Source: Wenzhouxiangella sp. XN201 (GTDB taxonomy: Bacteria; Pseudomonadota; Gammaproteobacteria; Xanthomonadales; Wenzhouxiangellaceae). From it: a stretch of DNA of 64,000 nt. Location: assembly GCF_011008905.1 (NCBI RefSeq), contig NZ_JAAIVI010000020.1, forward strand, positions 1-64,000, in the 5' to 3' direction. Each line of letters begins with the position of its first letter. Within the stretch, counting starts at the first letter, position 1. This document shows, one piece after another, positions 17,443-26,012 of this stretch. Position numbers and translations under genes: made by a program. Below the pieces are notes generated by a model. The model made no database searches. It saw only the letters and a program-made list of their open reading frames with translations, and was not told the DNA's origin.

Positions 17443-18350
17443 GCGGCCTCCTGCTCATCGGCGTCGATACAGGTCAGGGCGAGGAAGGCGGCTTCCAGGT
17501 CGGCACCGGCGACTTCCAGCTCGTCGAGGGACGCGTCAGCGGCCAGTAGTGCGCGAACGGTTTCGGTGCCGTTCCGACTCAGGATTTCGGTCCGTTCGTC
17601 GCTGGTGGTCACGTTCTGCACGGCCGGCATGGTCCGAATCCGTTCAGGCTTCAGCGCCGTGCGCACCCGGATGCGGTCGCTGGGTACGCGCCGACGTACT
17701 TCGTCGGGCGTGCCCTGATCGAGAATGCGTCCGTGGTCGAGCACGATTACGTAGTCGGCGAGCTTCTGCGCCTCGTCCATGAAGTGCGTGCAAAGCAGAA
17801 TGGAGACGCCGGCTCGTCGTCGCGATTCGATGGCGCGCCACAGGATGCGACGCGCACCCGGATCGAGGCCGGTGGTCGGTTCATCGAGGATCAGCCAGTC
17901 CGGCCGGCCGATGACGGCCAGGGCGAACAGCACGCGCTGCTTCTGGCCGCCCGACAGGCGGTCGAAACGCCGGTCAGCCAGGTCGGCCAGGCCGAGTTCA
18001 TCAAGCAAGCCGATCTGCGAGTCCGGCTCGGGATAAAAGCTGGCGAACAGGGCCAATAACTCCGCCACGGTCAGGTTGCCCTGCACACCCTTGGATTGCA
18101 GCATGACGCCGATGCGCTGTTGCGCCCCGCGTTGTCCCGGCACCAGTGATCCGAACAGTTCGATCCGTCCTTGCTGAATCGGTAGTACGCCCAGCAGCAG
18201 GTGAATCAGCGTGGTCTTGCCGGCACCGTTGGGGCCGAGCAGGGCGGTGACCCGGCCGCCGCGGAGCGCCAGGTCGATGCCGGCCAGCGCCGGCGTCGTT
18301 CCGTATTGATGATGCAGCGCCGAGCATTCGGCAACCACTGGCTTGTCCAT
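17439..18350 (-). CDS. ABC transporter ATP-binding protein
   Basis: 303 residues with Walker A (GPNGAGKTT), Q-loop region (VMLQSKG), signature (LSGGQKQRV), Walker B (WLILDEPTTGLDP) and H-loop (LLCTHFMDEA). The ~75-residue C-terminal extension is common in DrrA/CcmA-type exporters. ATG 18350 has GGAGAG 6 nt upstream. It is the first gene of a five-gene minus-strand operon: ATPase, permease, DUF1579-like, kinase, regulator. Confidence 0.95.
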   Translation of the reverse strand: MDKPVVAECSALHHQYGTTPALAGIDLALRGGRVTALLGPNGAGKTTLIHLLLGVLPIQQGRIELFGSLVPGQRGAQQRIGVMLQSKGVQGNLTVAELLALFASFYPEPDSQIGLLDELGLADLADRRFDRLSGGQKQRVLFALAVIGRPDWLILDEPTTGLDPGARRILWRAIESRRRAGVSILLCTHFMDEAQKLADYVIVLDHGRILDQGTPDEVRRRVPSDRIRVRTALKPERIRTMPAVQNVTTSDERTEILSRNGTETVRALLAADASLDELEVAGADLEAAFLALTCIDADEQEAA

Positions 18351-18368
18351 ATTGGTCTCTCCGATCCA

Positions 18369-18390
18369 TTGTCAGAGACAGTGTGGACAA
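18369..18390. promoter_or_regulatory. TTGTC-N12-GACAA inverted repeat upstream of the ABC operon
   Basis: Half sites TTGTC (18369-18373) and GACAA (18386-18390) lie about 20-40 nt upstream of the ABC ATPase start. The same half sites recur as a perfect palindrome at 18433-18444. Spacing and position are right for an operator of the operon's own NarL-type regulator, but this is inference. Confidence 0.35.
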
Positions 18391-18432
18391 GCCGACGCCC
18401 TCGGCCCAGTGACGGCCCTCAGGAATCGCTTA

Positions 18433-18444
18433 TGACAATTGTCA
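18433..18444. promoter_or_regulatory. Perfect 12-bp palindrome TGACAATTGTCA
   Basis: TGACAATTGTCA spans the stop codon of the GST gene and lies about 85 bp upstream of the ABC operon start. It repeats the TTGTC/GACAA half sites of 18369-18390. A candidate operator for the NarL/LuxR-type regulator. Confidence 0.4.
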
Positions 18445-19068
18445 CGTCATGCCGGCTTTCTGCATGGCTTCCTGCATGAAGCGCTCGGCCACGAGTCGGC
18501 CGGGACGGTCCTTGAGGCCGGTCCAGTAAGCCACGAACTCCGGGCGTTCGTCGATCGTCCCGAACTGCATGCCCCAGCCGATCTGCGAGCCCACGTAGAC
18601 GTCGGCGGCGCTGAAGTGTTCACCGGCGATGTAGCGACGATCGCGAACCGCGCCGGCCAGTGTGTCGAGCGTTCTGTCCAGTGAGCCGAACCCCAGCATG
18701 GCCTGCTGCTTCTCGGTCGGCTCGAGCCCGCAGGCCTTGGCGCCCACGGCGGCCTCCAGCGGCCCGGCGGCGAAGAACAGCCAGCGGTAATAGTCGGCCC
18801 GCTCGGCTCGCGGCGGGGCCAGGTTGGCGTCGGGAAAGGCGTCGGCCAGATAGGCGCATATGGCGGCGACCTCGGTGACGATTCTTCCGTCATGCACGAT
18901 TGCCGGCACTTTGCCCATGGGGTTGATACGCAGGTAGTCGTCGGACTTCATGGCCGGTCCGTACTCGATGACCTGCATGTCGTAGGGCTCGCCGATTTCC
19001 TCGAGCATCCAGTGGACGATGCCGCCGCGCGACATCGGGTTGGTGTAGAAGGTGATTGCCGGGCTCAT
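18442..19068 (-). CDS. Glutathione S-transferase family protein
   Basis: 208 residues: an N-terminal thioredoxin-like domain (ITFYTNPMSRGGIVHWMLEE; NPMGKVPAIVHDG; VTEVAAICAYLADAF) and a C-terminal helical domain (ERADYYRWLFFAAGPLE; IAGEHFSAADVYVGSQ). Ser13 in the NPMSRG turn is the likely glutathione-activating residue. ATG 19068 has AGGATC at good spacing; longer in-frame starts have none. It is cytosolic and probably acts in conjugation or detoxification. Standing alone, its substrate cannot be told. Confidence 0.92.
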   Translation of the reverse strand: MSPAITFYTNPMSRGGIVHWMLEEIGEPYDMQVIEYGPAMKSDDYLRINPMGKVPAIVHDGRIVTEVAAICAYLADAFPDANLAPPRAERADYYRWLFFAAGPLEAAVGAKACGLEPTEKQQAMLGFGSLDRTLDTLAGAVRDRRYIAGEHFSAADVYVGSQIGWGMQFGTIDERPEFVAYWTGLKDRPGRLVAERFMQEAMQKAGMT

Positions 19069-19098
19069 GGCGGATCCTGTCATTGGGCTCGGTTTTGA

Positions 19099-19104
19099 AC
19101 TATA
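19099..19104 (-). promoter_or_regulatory. Candidate -10 of the GST gene
   Basis: TATAGT on the minus strand, about 30 nt upstream of the GST start; a -35 is poor (TTGCGC only 15 nt away). Confidence 0.3.
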
Positions 19105-19143
19105 CCGATTACCGCATTCGCGCAACAGTGACCATGGGCATGC

Positions 19144-19172
19144 TTGGCGTTACTGGCGCCCGTCGCTATAGT
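19144..19172 (+). promoter_or_regulatory. Candidate promoter of the TraB/GumN-like gene
   Basis: TTGGCG (19144-19149), 17 nt, TATAGT (19167-19172): 4/6 and 5/6 matches to the sigma-70 consensus with ideal spacing, ending 29 nt before the ATG. Confidence 0.5.
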
Positions 19173-19201
19173 GGAGTGCTACTCCGCTTGGGTTGTTCTC
19201 G

Positions 19202-20056
19202 ATGAAGCGCACGATTCGACATTCACGTTACTGGCCAGTGCCGTTCTTCTTGCTGCTGATCTGGCCTGCGCTTGCGTTGGGTGAAGTTCCCGACAGTTTC
19301 ATGCGCCTGACCGAAGGTGACGGCGCCAAGCCCCGGGCCCTGCAGGTGGCGTTGGCACACTATCGGGATGGTCGGGGGCGCACGCTTGATCTCGTCGGTG
19401 CCGTCCATGTGGCTGATCGCGGGTATTTCGAGGGTCTGCAGGATCGATTCGACAACTACGACGTGGTGCTCTACGAGATGGTGGGCGATCCAGGCGGCAC
19501 GGGCGGGCCTCCGGCCAGTATCGGGCTGAATCTGGTCGGCCTGCTCCAGGGCGGCATGAAGGACGCCCTGGGCCTGGCCTTCCAACTCGAGGAAATCGAT
19601 TACGATCGCCGCAACTTCGTGCACGCCGACATGACGCCGGCGGAGTTCAGCGACAGCATGAAGCGCCGGGAGGAATCCTGGATGGGCACGTTCTTGCAGT
19701 TATGGGCAGTTTCTTCGGTAACCCAGGACCCCGCCGCGCAGCAAGCGCAGCTTCTGAAAGTAATGTTTGCCAGGGATCGACAGATGGCGCTCAAGCGCAT
19801 GATGGCCGAGTCCCTGGTCGACCAGGCTCATGTTCTCGAGGTACTGGCCGATGAGGACGGGTCGGTGCTGATTACCGAGCGTAATCGCAAGGCCCTGTCG
19901 GTGCTCAAGCGAGAACTGGACAAAGGCGCCCGAGATCTGGCGCTCTTCTACGGCGCCGGTCATTTGCCCGACTTTCACCGGCGCCTGACCGCCGAGTACG
20001 GCTTCGAACTCGAGCGCGTAGAGTGGCTGGACGCCTGGAGTCTGAGCGGGAAGTAA
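19202..20056 (+). CDS. TraB/GumN (TIKI)-family protein, exported
   Basis: 284 residues with a signal peptide (WPVPFFLLLIWPALALG). Key patterns of the TraB/PrgY/GumN/TIKI superfamily are the N-terminal LVGAVHVADRGYFEGL with VVLYEMVG and the C-terminal LALFYGAGHLPDFHRRL, which provide the conserved His/Glu and GxxH of a proposed metalloprotease-like site. Function is poorly known in bacteria; a periplasmic hydrolase or peptide-binding role is plausible. A candidate promoter lies 29 nt upstream. Its TAA overlaps the ATG of the following membrane protein (TAATG), so the two are coupled. Confidence 0.8.
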   Translation: MKRTIRHSRYWPVPFFLLLIWPALALGEVPDSFMRLTEGDGAKPRALQVALAHYRDGRGRTLDLVGAVHVADRGYFEGLQDRFDNYDVVLYEMVGDPGGTGGPPASIGLNLVGLLQGGMKDALGLAFQLEEIDYDRRNFVHADMTPAEFSDSMKRREESWMGTFLQLWAVSSVTQDPAAQQAQLLKVMFARDRQMALKRMMAESLVDQAHVLEVLADEDGSVLITERNRKALSVLKRELDKGARDLALFYGAGHLPDFHRRLTAEYGFELERVEWLDAWSLSGK

Positions 20057-21261
20057 TGGCTGTCTCGAGTGGTGTGCTGCCAACCCGGTTTCGCTATCGG
20101 CTCAGCCCGGTCAACACGCGTCGCGGCTTGTGGGTCGTAGCGGCTTCTCTGGTGTCCCTGTTGATTCTGGCCACGTTGGCCTCCGACGCCAGCCTGGCCG
20201 AAACCATCCTCGAGGACCTTCGGGCACAACCGCCCTGGGCCGTGGCGCTGGTGGTGATCGGAATCGTTTTGCTGGCGCTCATGATGGTCCGGATCGCGTC
20301 GATGGCGCGCGACGCCTGGCTGGTGACTGATTCCGATGGAATTCGCTGTTCACCGCACCGCCAACATGGTCCGGGATGGCTGCGCCACGATTGGCAATTG
20401 TCCTGGTCGGGCATCGACAAGGCCATCGTTCAGCGTCCCGGTCCCAGGTCTCACCGGCTGCAAAGCTGGTTCTTCACAACCCTGACCCTCGAAAGCGAGG
20501 GCGGGCGCTACGACCTGGCGCTGCTGAACTGGGAGCCGCTCGACGAGCCGCTGGAACGACCCGACATCATGGCTCTGCGTCCGGGCAAGCGCCTGCATCG
20601 ACTAACCGAGACCCACCCGCTCATCCGGCATCTCGAGCAGCGCGACATTCCGGTCGAGTATCGCCCGCTCGGCTTTCGTAGGCGCTGGGGCCTGAACAGG
20701 CCCAAGGCCGACCAGACCGAAACGGAAGGCGAGGTGCCGGTCGATCTTTTGTCCTTTCCATCGCTGGCCATCATGTTGGCGTTGATGTGCGTGCTTGGGG
20801 TGGCCGTGGCCCTGCATTTCACCGTTCTGCCGCCGATTCGCGCGCTGTGGTCGCCGAACTACGGCGTGCTGGCGTTCGGTGGCTGCACGGTTTTCGCGCT
20901 TGCCGCAATGCTGTCCAGAGCGGCGCCTGCCCGGGAAAGAACCGTGGTCGCGCTGCTGCTGGGCATCACCGTTGCCCTGTTGGCCCATCCGCTTACCGCG
21001 CGCTTTCTTGCCTTGACCGGCGAGGATCCGGTACTGGTCGAATACCTTGTCGATGCCCCCGGCCGATTCCAGCCGCTCGACGCACGCCACCCGGCCCTCG
21101 ACCTGAGCGATCTGGATATTCCGGAATATTGGAACAGTCTTTCCGAGGACGCCGTTCATCCATTTGAGCTGCACGCAGTGGGGGAGGGTCGCTATATCCT
21201 GCGGCTGGACCATTTGTTCGAGCGCACCCGGTCGTTCTACTCGAACATGGCGGCCGATTGA
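20056..21261 (+). CDS. Uncharacterised membrane protein
   Basis: 401 residues I do not recognise. Two hydrophobic segments near the N-terminus (LWVVAASLVSLLILATLA; WAVALVVIGIVLLALMMV) are followed by a ~130-residue soluble region, then three to four more segments (LAIMLALMCVLGVAVAL; VLAFGGCTVFALAAML; VVALLLGITVALLAH) and a C-terminal domain with EYLVDAPGRFQPLD and FERTRSFYSNMAAD. The soluble loop between pairs resembles PH-like YdbT/YcxB-type domains only in general layout (VTDSDGIRC...SWSGIDKAIV). It begins inside the stop of the TraB-like gene, so it is translationally coupled and may share its function. Confidence 0.65.
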   Translation: MAVSSGVLPTRFRYRLSPVNTRRGLWVVAASLVSLLILATLASDASLAETILEDLRAQPPWAVALVVIGIVLLALMMVRIASMARDAWLVTDSDGIRCSPHRQHGPGWLRHDWQLSWSGIDKAIVQRPGPRSHRLQSWFFTTLTLESEGGRYDLALLNWEPLDEPLERPDIMALRPGKRLHRLTETHPLIRHLEQRDIPVEYRPLGFRRRWGLNRPKADQTETEGEVPVDLLSFPSLAIMLALMCVLGVAVALHFTVLPPIRALWSPNYGVLAFGGCTVFALAAMLSRAAPARERTVVALLLGITVALLAHPLTARFLALTGEDPVLVEYLVDAPGRFQPLDARHPALDLSDLDIPEYWNSLSEDAVHPFELHAVGEGRYILRLDHLFERTRSFYSNMAAD

Positions 21262-21265
21262 ACGA

Positions 21266-21544
21266 TTATCCGCACTCGCGTCTTGAAGGCGCTGCATCCG
21301 GGTGACTGTCGGCAATGAACCGGGCTGTCGAGGGCGCCCGGGGAGCTTTTGGTATACGGCTGGTTCCTTGTTGTTCGAGAACCAGCTCTCTCAGCAGTGC
21401 CAGGGCAATCAGGCCGGGTGAACCCGCCTGCCGTGCAACCTGCTCGGCCTCGTGATAGATCGATGCCGGAGGCCAGACGCCATCGATACGAACGCTGGCA
21501 GCGGTGAAAAGCACCACGAGAACGACGACGAGAATGATGCGCAT
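21266..21544 (-). CDS. Small secreted or membrane-tethered hypothetical protein
   Basis: 92 residues from ATG 21544, which has AGGAG 9 nt upstream. A hydrophobic N-terminus (IILVVVLVVLFTAASV) suggests export, followed by a short region with IYHEAEQVARQAGSPGLIAL and a Pro/Arg/Ala-rich tail. No family recognised. It converges with the membrane-protein gene, ending 4 bp from its stop. It is supported mainly by the ribosome-binding site and signal-like start, so it may be wrong. Confidence 0.45.
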   Translation of the reverse strand: MRIILVVVLVVLFTAASVRIDGVWPPASIYHEAEQVARQAGSPGLIALALLRELVLEQQGTSRIPKAPRAPSTARFIADSHPDAAPSRRECG

Positions 21545-21684
21545 GATTCGGCTCCTTGCCGATTTTGATCTTAAGACGTCCACGGAGCGCAAAAGGTTGC
21601 ACCGTGTCGGCAATTCGCTCACATGACGACGGCGGTCGCTTCACCATGCGCCGTAGTATGGTGATTTCGTTCAAGTTCCCAGTT

Positions 21685-21713
21685 CGGACAGGGCTGTAGG
21701 CAGTCGGTACAAT
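21685..21713 (+). promoter_or_regulatory. Candidate promoter of the pyruvate dehydrogenase operon
   Basis: CGGACA (21685-21690), 17 nt, TACAAT (21708-21713), ending 41 nt before the aceE ATG, which itself has GGAGAG upstream. The -10 is 5/6 and the -35 is 4/6. No PdhR-like operator is obvious. Confidence 0.4.
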
Positions 21714-21754
21714 AGCCGGTCCGAATTCTGAATCTGGTCCTGGAGAGAACCGGC

Positions 21755-24439
21755 ATGGTGCAACAGTATCCGCATCCCGACGACATCGATTCGCACGAGA
21801 CCCAGGAGTGGCTGGAGTCACTGGCGGCGGTCGTCGATCGCGACGGCCCGGAGCGGGCGCACTTCATCCTCGAGCGCCTGGTCGAGCTGGCCCGTCGGTC
21901 AGGGGCGCACCTGCCGTTTGACCTGACCACCGCTTACATCAATACGATTCCGCCGCATCGCGAGCCGAACATGCCCGGCGACGGAGCGATGGAACGGCGT
22001 ATCCGTTCGATCATCCGCTGGAACGCCATGGCCATGGTCGTGCGCGCCGCGCGCCGCGGCGGCGAGCTGGGCGGTCATATCGCCAGTTTTGCGTCGGCCG
22101 CGACGCTTTATGACGTCGGATTCAACCACTTCTTCAAGGGGCCCGATCACGAGGACGGCGGCGACCTGGTCTACATTCAGGGCCATTCCTCGCCAGGCAT
22201 CTATGCACGCGCCTTCCTCGAGGGCCGGATGACCGAGGAACAACTCGACGGTTTCCGCCAGGAGGTCGATGGTGAGGGCATCAGTTCCTATCCGCATCCC
22301 TGGCTGATGCCGGACTTCTGGCAGTTCCCGACCGTGTCGATGGGCTTGGGTCCCATCATGTCGATCTACCAGGCACGTTTTCTCAAGTACCTGACCAACC
22401 GCGGCATCACCGACGCCGGCAAGCGCAAGGTCTGGAGCTTTCTCGGCGACGGCGAGATGGACGAGCCGGAATCGCTCGGTGCGCTTTCGCTGGCTGGCCG
22501 AGAGAAACTCGACAACCTGGTGTTCGTGGTCAACTGCAACCTGCAGCGTCTCGATGGGCCGGTGCGGGGTAACGGCAAGATCATCCAGGAACTGGAGGGC
22601 TATTTCCGGGGCGCGGGCTGGAACGTGGTCAAGGTGATCTGGGGATCCTACTGGGACCCGTTGCTGGCACGCGACACCAAGGGCCTGTTGAGAAGGCGCA
22701 TGGAAGAGGCCGTTGACGGCGACTATCAGAAGTACAAGGCCAACGACGGCGCTTACGTGCGCGAGCACTTCTTCGGCGCCTATGACGAATTGAAGGAGAT
22801 GGTCGCCGACCTGTCCGACGAGGACATCTGGCGGCTCAACCGCGGCGGTCACGATCCGCACAAGATTTACTCGGCCTACCATGCCGCCACCAACCATGAG
22901 GGCCGTCCCACGGTCATCCTGGCCAAGACCATCAAGGGCTACGGTCTGGGCCAGTCGGGCGAGGGCCAGAATATTTCGCACCAGCAGAAAAAGCTCGACG
23001 ACGAGGGCGTGAAGTACTTCCGCGACCGTTTCAATGTTCCGGTGGCTGACGAAAAGCTCTCGGACGTGCCCTACTACCATCCGGGCGAGGACTCCGAAGA
23101 AGTCCGTTACATGAAAAAGCGCCGGGAAGAACTGGGCGGATTCCTGCCACAGCGCAAGATTGAATACGAAGCACTGGCGGTGCCCGAACTCGATGCATTT
23201 TCCAAGATGCTCGAGTCGACCGGCGAGCGCGAGATTTCGACCACCATGGCTTTCGTGCGCTGCCTGGCCGTATTGCTGCGCGACAAGAAGATCAAGGACC
23301 ACGTGGTACCGATCATCTGCGATGAAGCGCGCACCTTCGGCATGGAGGGCCTGTTCCGCCAGATCGGTATCTACGCGCCCTTCGGCCAGCTCTACGAACC
23401 GGTCGACTCCGACCAGCTGGCCTACTACAAGGAAGCGAAGGAGGGCCAGGTGTTGCAGGAAGGCATCACCGAGGCCGGTTCGATGAGCTCCTGGATCGCC
23501 GCGGCGACCAGTTATGCCTCGTCCGGTGTGCCGATGATTCCGTTCTACGCGTTCTACTCGATGTTTGGTTTCCAGCGCATCGGCGACCTGGCCTGGGCGG
23601 CCGGCGACATGCGTGCGCGCGGTTTCCTGATTGGCGGCACCTCGGGTCGGACCACGCTCAACGGCGAGGGTCTGCAGCACGAAGACGGCCACAGCCAGGT
23701 CCAGGCGGGCCTGATTCCCAACTGCGTGTCGTACGACCCGACTTTCGCCTACGAGCTTGCGGTGATCCTGCAAGATGGCCTCAGGCGGATGTACGCCGAC
23801 GGCGAGGATGTCTATTACTACATCACCGTGCTCAACGAAAACTACCAGCACCCGGAGATGCCCGAAGGCGCCGAGGACGGTATCCGCAAGGGGATGTATC
23901 TGTTGCGGGACTCGGGACTCGGGAATCGGGACTGGGAAAAGCCGGTGGTTCAGCTGATGGGTTCGGGTTCCATCCTGCGCGAAGTGATTGCCGCGGCCGA
24001 TATCCTGAAGGACGACTACGGCGTCGCGTCCGATATCTGGTCGGTAACCAGCTTCAACGAGGTGCGCCGCGAAGGCCAGGCAGTCAGCCGGCGCAACCGG
24101 CTCAAACCCGACGAGTCGCCGAAAACACCCTATATTACCGGCCTGCTCAAGGACCGAAACGGGCCGGCGGTGGCGGCTACTGATTACGTGCGCGCCTTCG
24201 CCGACCAGGTGCGCGAGTTCGTGCCCCAGGACGACTACATCGTGCTCGGTACCGACGGCTACGGCCGTTCGGACACGCGCGAGAACCTGCGCCGCTTTTT
24301 TGAAGTCGACCGCTACCAGGTCGCCTGGGCTGCGCTGGTCGGTCTCAATCGGCAGGGCCGGTTCGATGACGACAAGCTGGTCAAGGCCCGGAGTGCGCTC
24401 AGTATCGATCCCGAAAAGCCGCTGCCCACTTCAGTGTAG
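21755..24439 (+). CDS. aceE: Pyruvate dehydrogenase E1 component (homodimeric type)
   Basis: 894 residues, matching the usual ~887 of the homodimeric E1. It decarboxylates pyruvate with thiamine diphosphate and passes the acetyl group to the lipoyl arm of E2. The ThDP motif is GDGEMDEPESLGALSLAGRE; other landmarks are SFLGDGEMDEPES, FVVNCNLQRLDGPVRGNGKI, NENYQHPEMPEGAEDGI and VLGTDGYGRSDTR. ATG 21755 has GGAGAG upstream. A loop at about residue 718-727 (RDSGLGNRDW) is encoded by an imperfect GGGACTC heptad array, a repeat also seen in non-coding DNA at 41070-41097. It begins the operon aceE-aceF-retropepsin-lpd. Confidence 0.97.
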   Translation: MVQQYPHPDDIDSHETQEWLESLAAVVDRDGPERAHFILERLVELARRSGAHLPFDLTTAYINTIPPHREPNMPGDGAMERRIRSIIRWNAMAMVVRAARRGGELGGHIASFASAATLYDVGFNHFFKGPDHEDGGDLVYIQGHSSPGIYARAFLEGRMTEEQLDGFRQEVDGEGISSYPHPWLMPDFWQFPTVSMGLGPIMSIYQARFLKYLTNRGITDAGKRKVWSFLGDGEMDEPESLGALSLAGREKLDNLVFVVNCNLQRLDGPVRGNGKIIQELEGYFRGAGWNVVKVIWGSYWDPLLARDTKGLLRRRMEEAVDGDYQKYKANDGAYVREHFFGAYDELKEMVADLSDEDIWRLNRGGHDPHKIYSAYHAATNHEGRPTVILAKTIKGYGLGQSGEGQNISHQQKKLDDEGVKYFRDRFNVPVADEKLSDVPYYHPGEDSEEVRYMKKRREELGGFLPQRKIEYEALAVPELDAFSKMLESTGEREISTTMAFVRCLAVLLRDKKIKDHVVPIICDEARTFGMEGLFRQIGIYAPFGQLYEPVDSDQLAYYKEAKEGQVLQEGITEAGSMSSWIAAATSYASSGVPMIPFYAFYSMFGFQRIGDLAWAAGDMRARGFLIGGTSGRTTLNGEGLQHEDGHSQVQAGLIPNCVSYDPTFAYELAVILQDGLRRMYADGEDVYYYITVLNENYQHPEMPEGAEDGIRKGMYLLRDSGLGNRDWEKPVVQLMGSGSILREVIAAADILKDDYGVASDIWSVTSFNEVRREGQAVSRRNRLKPDESPKTPYITGLLKDRNGPAVAATDYVRAFADQVREFVPQDDYIVLGTDGYGRSDTRENLRRFFEVDRYQVAWAALVGLNRQGRFDDDKLVKARSALSIDPEKPLPTSV
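23907..23936 (+). repeat. Heptad array inside aceE
   Basis: Four consecutive 7-nt units GGGACTC, GGGACTC, GGGAATC, GGGACTG, in frame, coding a surface-loop segment. The same unit occurs four times, perfectly, on the other strand at 41070-41097 next to the btuF-like gene. Confidence 0.7.
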
Positions 24440-24457
24440 GGTGCAAAGCGTTTATGA

Positions 24458-24606
24458 AACCGCAGATTACGCAGATTTGCGCAGATTCGATGAACGAGAG
24501 AGTCGGAATGCGTCATCGGCTGTCCGGCTGCCGTAACGAGTCGCGAGCGGCGAGCATCCAGTCGATTCGCAATTCCAATCTGCGTCAATCTGCGAAATCT
24601 GCGGTT
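24458..24606. repeat. Inverted array of CGCAGATT units between aceE and aceF
   Basis: Two 30-nt arms (24458-24487 and 24577-24606) are reverse complements at 27 of 30 positions. Each arm holds three CGCAGATT units spaced 9-10 nt apart. An 89-nt spacer separates them. The plan matches the element at 49999-50139, whose unit is CACAGAT. A folded RNA would put a long stem between the aceE stop and the aceF start, which could affect the relative amounts of E1 and E2. The right arm overlaps the segment duplicated in front of lpd. Confidence 0.8.
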
Positions 24607-24876
24607 CCACAGGCTTTGAATCACTTAGCGAGTACGCCATGAGCAAGAAGCAGGAAATCAAGGTCCCCGATATCGGTGACTTCGACAAGGTGCCGGTTAT
24701 CGAGGTGCTGGTGTCGGAAGGCGACGAGATCGAGAAGGAGCAGTCGCTGGTCACGCTCGAATCGGACAAGGCGACCATGGAAGTGCCGTCGTCGGCGGCC
24801 GGCAAGCTGATCGAGTTGAAGGTCTCCGAGGGCGATGAAGTCGGGGAAGGCGATGTCATTGGCGTGGTCGAGGTGG
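24599..24876 (+). repeat. Duplicated segment, copy 1 (aceF leader and lipoyl domain)
   Basis: Aligns without any gap to 26513-26790 at a constant offset of 1914 bp. It covers 40 nt of leader (6 mismatches), the ATG and the first ~79 codons. Identity stays high at both DNA and protein level. Confidence 0.85.
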
Positions 24877-26012
24877 CGGCCGACGACGGTGAGGAGGCTG
24901 CTGACGATGGCGACTCCGGGGACGAGAAGGAAAAGGGTTCAGAGGGGTCGTCGGAAGACAACGGGAAGGCCGAGACGTCTGAGTCATCCGATGAGGCTGA
25001 GGAAGCCCGCCCTGAAACCGGAAACCGGAAACCCGAAACCTCGTCGCGCAGCGACGATCTCCCGGCACCGCCTGTGCCATTCGAAGGGATGGGCAAGGAT
25101 CCTTCGCAACTGCCACATGCCTCGCCGGCGGTGCGCAGGCTGGCGCGTGAGCTTGGTGTCGACTTGTCCGGCGTCGAGGGCTCAGGCCGCAAGGGGCGCA
25201 TTACCGAGGAAGACCTCAAGGGCCACGTCAAGCAGGCGATGGAATCCGGCGGTGGCACTGGGGCCGGTGCCGGGCTGAACATTGCAGCGCCGCCGAAGAT
25301 CGATTTTTCGAAGTTCGGCGAAATCGAGGAAGAAAAGCTTTCGCGCATCAAGCAGATATCCGGGCCCAACCTGCACCGCAACTGGGTCTCGATTCCGCAC
25401 GTCACCCAATTCGACGAAGCCGACATCACCGAGATGGAAGCCTTCCGCCAGGCCAGCAAGATGCAGGCCGAAGAAGCCGGCACCAAGATGACGCCGCTGG
25501 TGTTTCTGATCCAGGCCGTGGTGGCGGCACTCAAGGCGTTCCCGCAATTCAACGCTTCGCTGTCGAACGATGGCAAGACGCTGATCCGGAAGAACTATTT
25601 CCATATCGGCGTGGCGGTGGATACGCCCAACGGTCTGATGGTGCCGGTGATTCGCGACGCCGATCAGAAAGGCCTGATCGAACTGGCACAGGAGCTGACC
25701 GACCTGTCGACGCGAGCACGCGACGGCAAGCTCAAGGGTGACGAAATGAAGGGTGGCTGCTTTTCGATTTCGAGCCTGGGCGGTATCGGTGGCACGGCGT
25801 TCACGCCCATCATCAATGCCCCCGAGCTGGCCATCCTGGGCGTGTCGCGTTCAGAGATGAAACCGGTCTGGGACGGCGAGCAGTTCGAGCCCAGGCTGAT
25901 GCTGCCGCTGTCGCTGTCCTACGACCACCGTGTTATCGACGGTGCGGATGCAGCGCGATTCACGCGCTTTCTGGCCGAACAGCTCGAGGATTTGAGGCGG
26001 TTGCTGCTTTGA
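24639..26012 (+). CDS. aceF: Pyruvate dehydrogenase E2, dihydrolipoyllysine acetyltransferase
   Basis: 457 residues: a single N-terminal lipoyl domain (1-78, lipoyl-Lys44 in LESDKATMEVP), an acidic E/D/S/G linker (about 82-150), a peripheral-subunit-binding domain (HASPAVRRLARELGVDLSG, then GRKGRITEEDLKGHV) and the catalytic core ending in YDHRVIDGADAARF with the active-site His and Asp (HRVIDG). It moves acetyl from E1 to coenzyme A and forms the core of the complex. Having one lipoyl domain, versus three in E. coli, is common in this group; a second is on Lpd. The linker contains a GAAACC heptad array. The leader and first 80 codons are duplicated at lpd. Confidence 0.97.
   Translation: MSKKQEIKVPDIGDFDKVPVIEVLVSEGDEIEKEQSLVTLESDKATMEVPSSAAGKLIELKVSEGDEVGEGDVIGVVEVAADDGEEAADDGDSGDEKEKGSEGSSEDNGKAETSESSDEAEEARPETGNRKPETSSRSDDLPAPPVPFEGMGKDPSQLPHASPAVRRLARELGVDLSGVEGSGRKGRITEEDLKGHVKQAMESGGGTGAGAGLNIAAPPKIDFSKFGEIEEEKLSRIKQISGPNLHRNWVSIPHVTQFDEADITEMEAFRQASKMQAEEAGTKMTPLVFLIQAVVAALKAFPQFNASLSNDGKTLIRKNYFHIGVAVDTPNGLMVPVIRDADQKGLIELAQELTDLSTRARDGKLKGDEMKGGCFSISSLGGIGGTAFTPIINAPELAILGVSRSEMKPVWDGEQFEPRLMLPLSLSYDHRVIDGADAARFTRFLAEQLEDLRRLLL
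25014..25041 (+). repeat. GAAACC(N) heptad array inside the aceF linker
   Basis: Four perfect-length 7-nt units GAAACCG, GAAACCG, GAAACCC, GAAACCT in frame, coding PETGNRKPETS in the flexible linker. The lpd linker has the same unit in the same relative place. A short possible partner arm GGGTTCAGAGG lies at 24935-24945. Confidence 0.75.

Noticed and set aside
16676-17458. Upstream extension of the DUF1579-like frame to 17458
   Set aside because: Runs in another frame through the ABC permease gene; a ribosome-binding site and signal peptide support the start at 16675.
21899-23851. 650-codon open frame on the minus strand
   Set aside because: Antisense to aceE, which is full length with all motifs.
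24488-24576. Possible small RNA or gene in the spacer of the aceE-aceF element
   Set aside because: No promoter, start site or similarity to the spacer of the 49999-50139 element.
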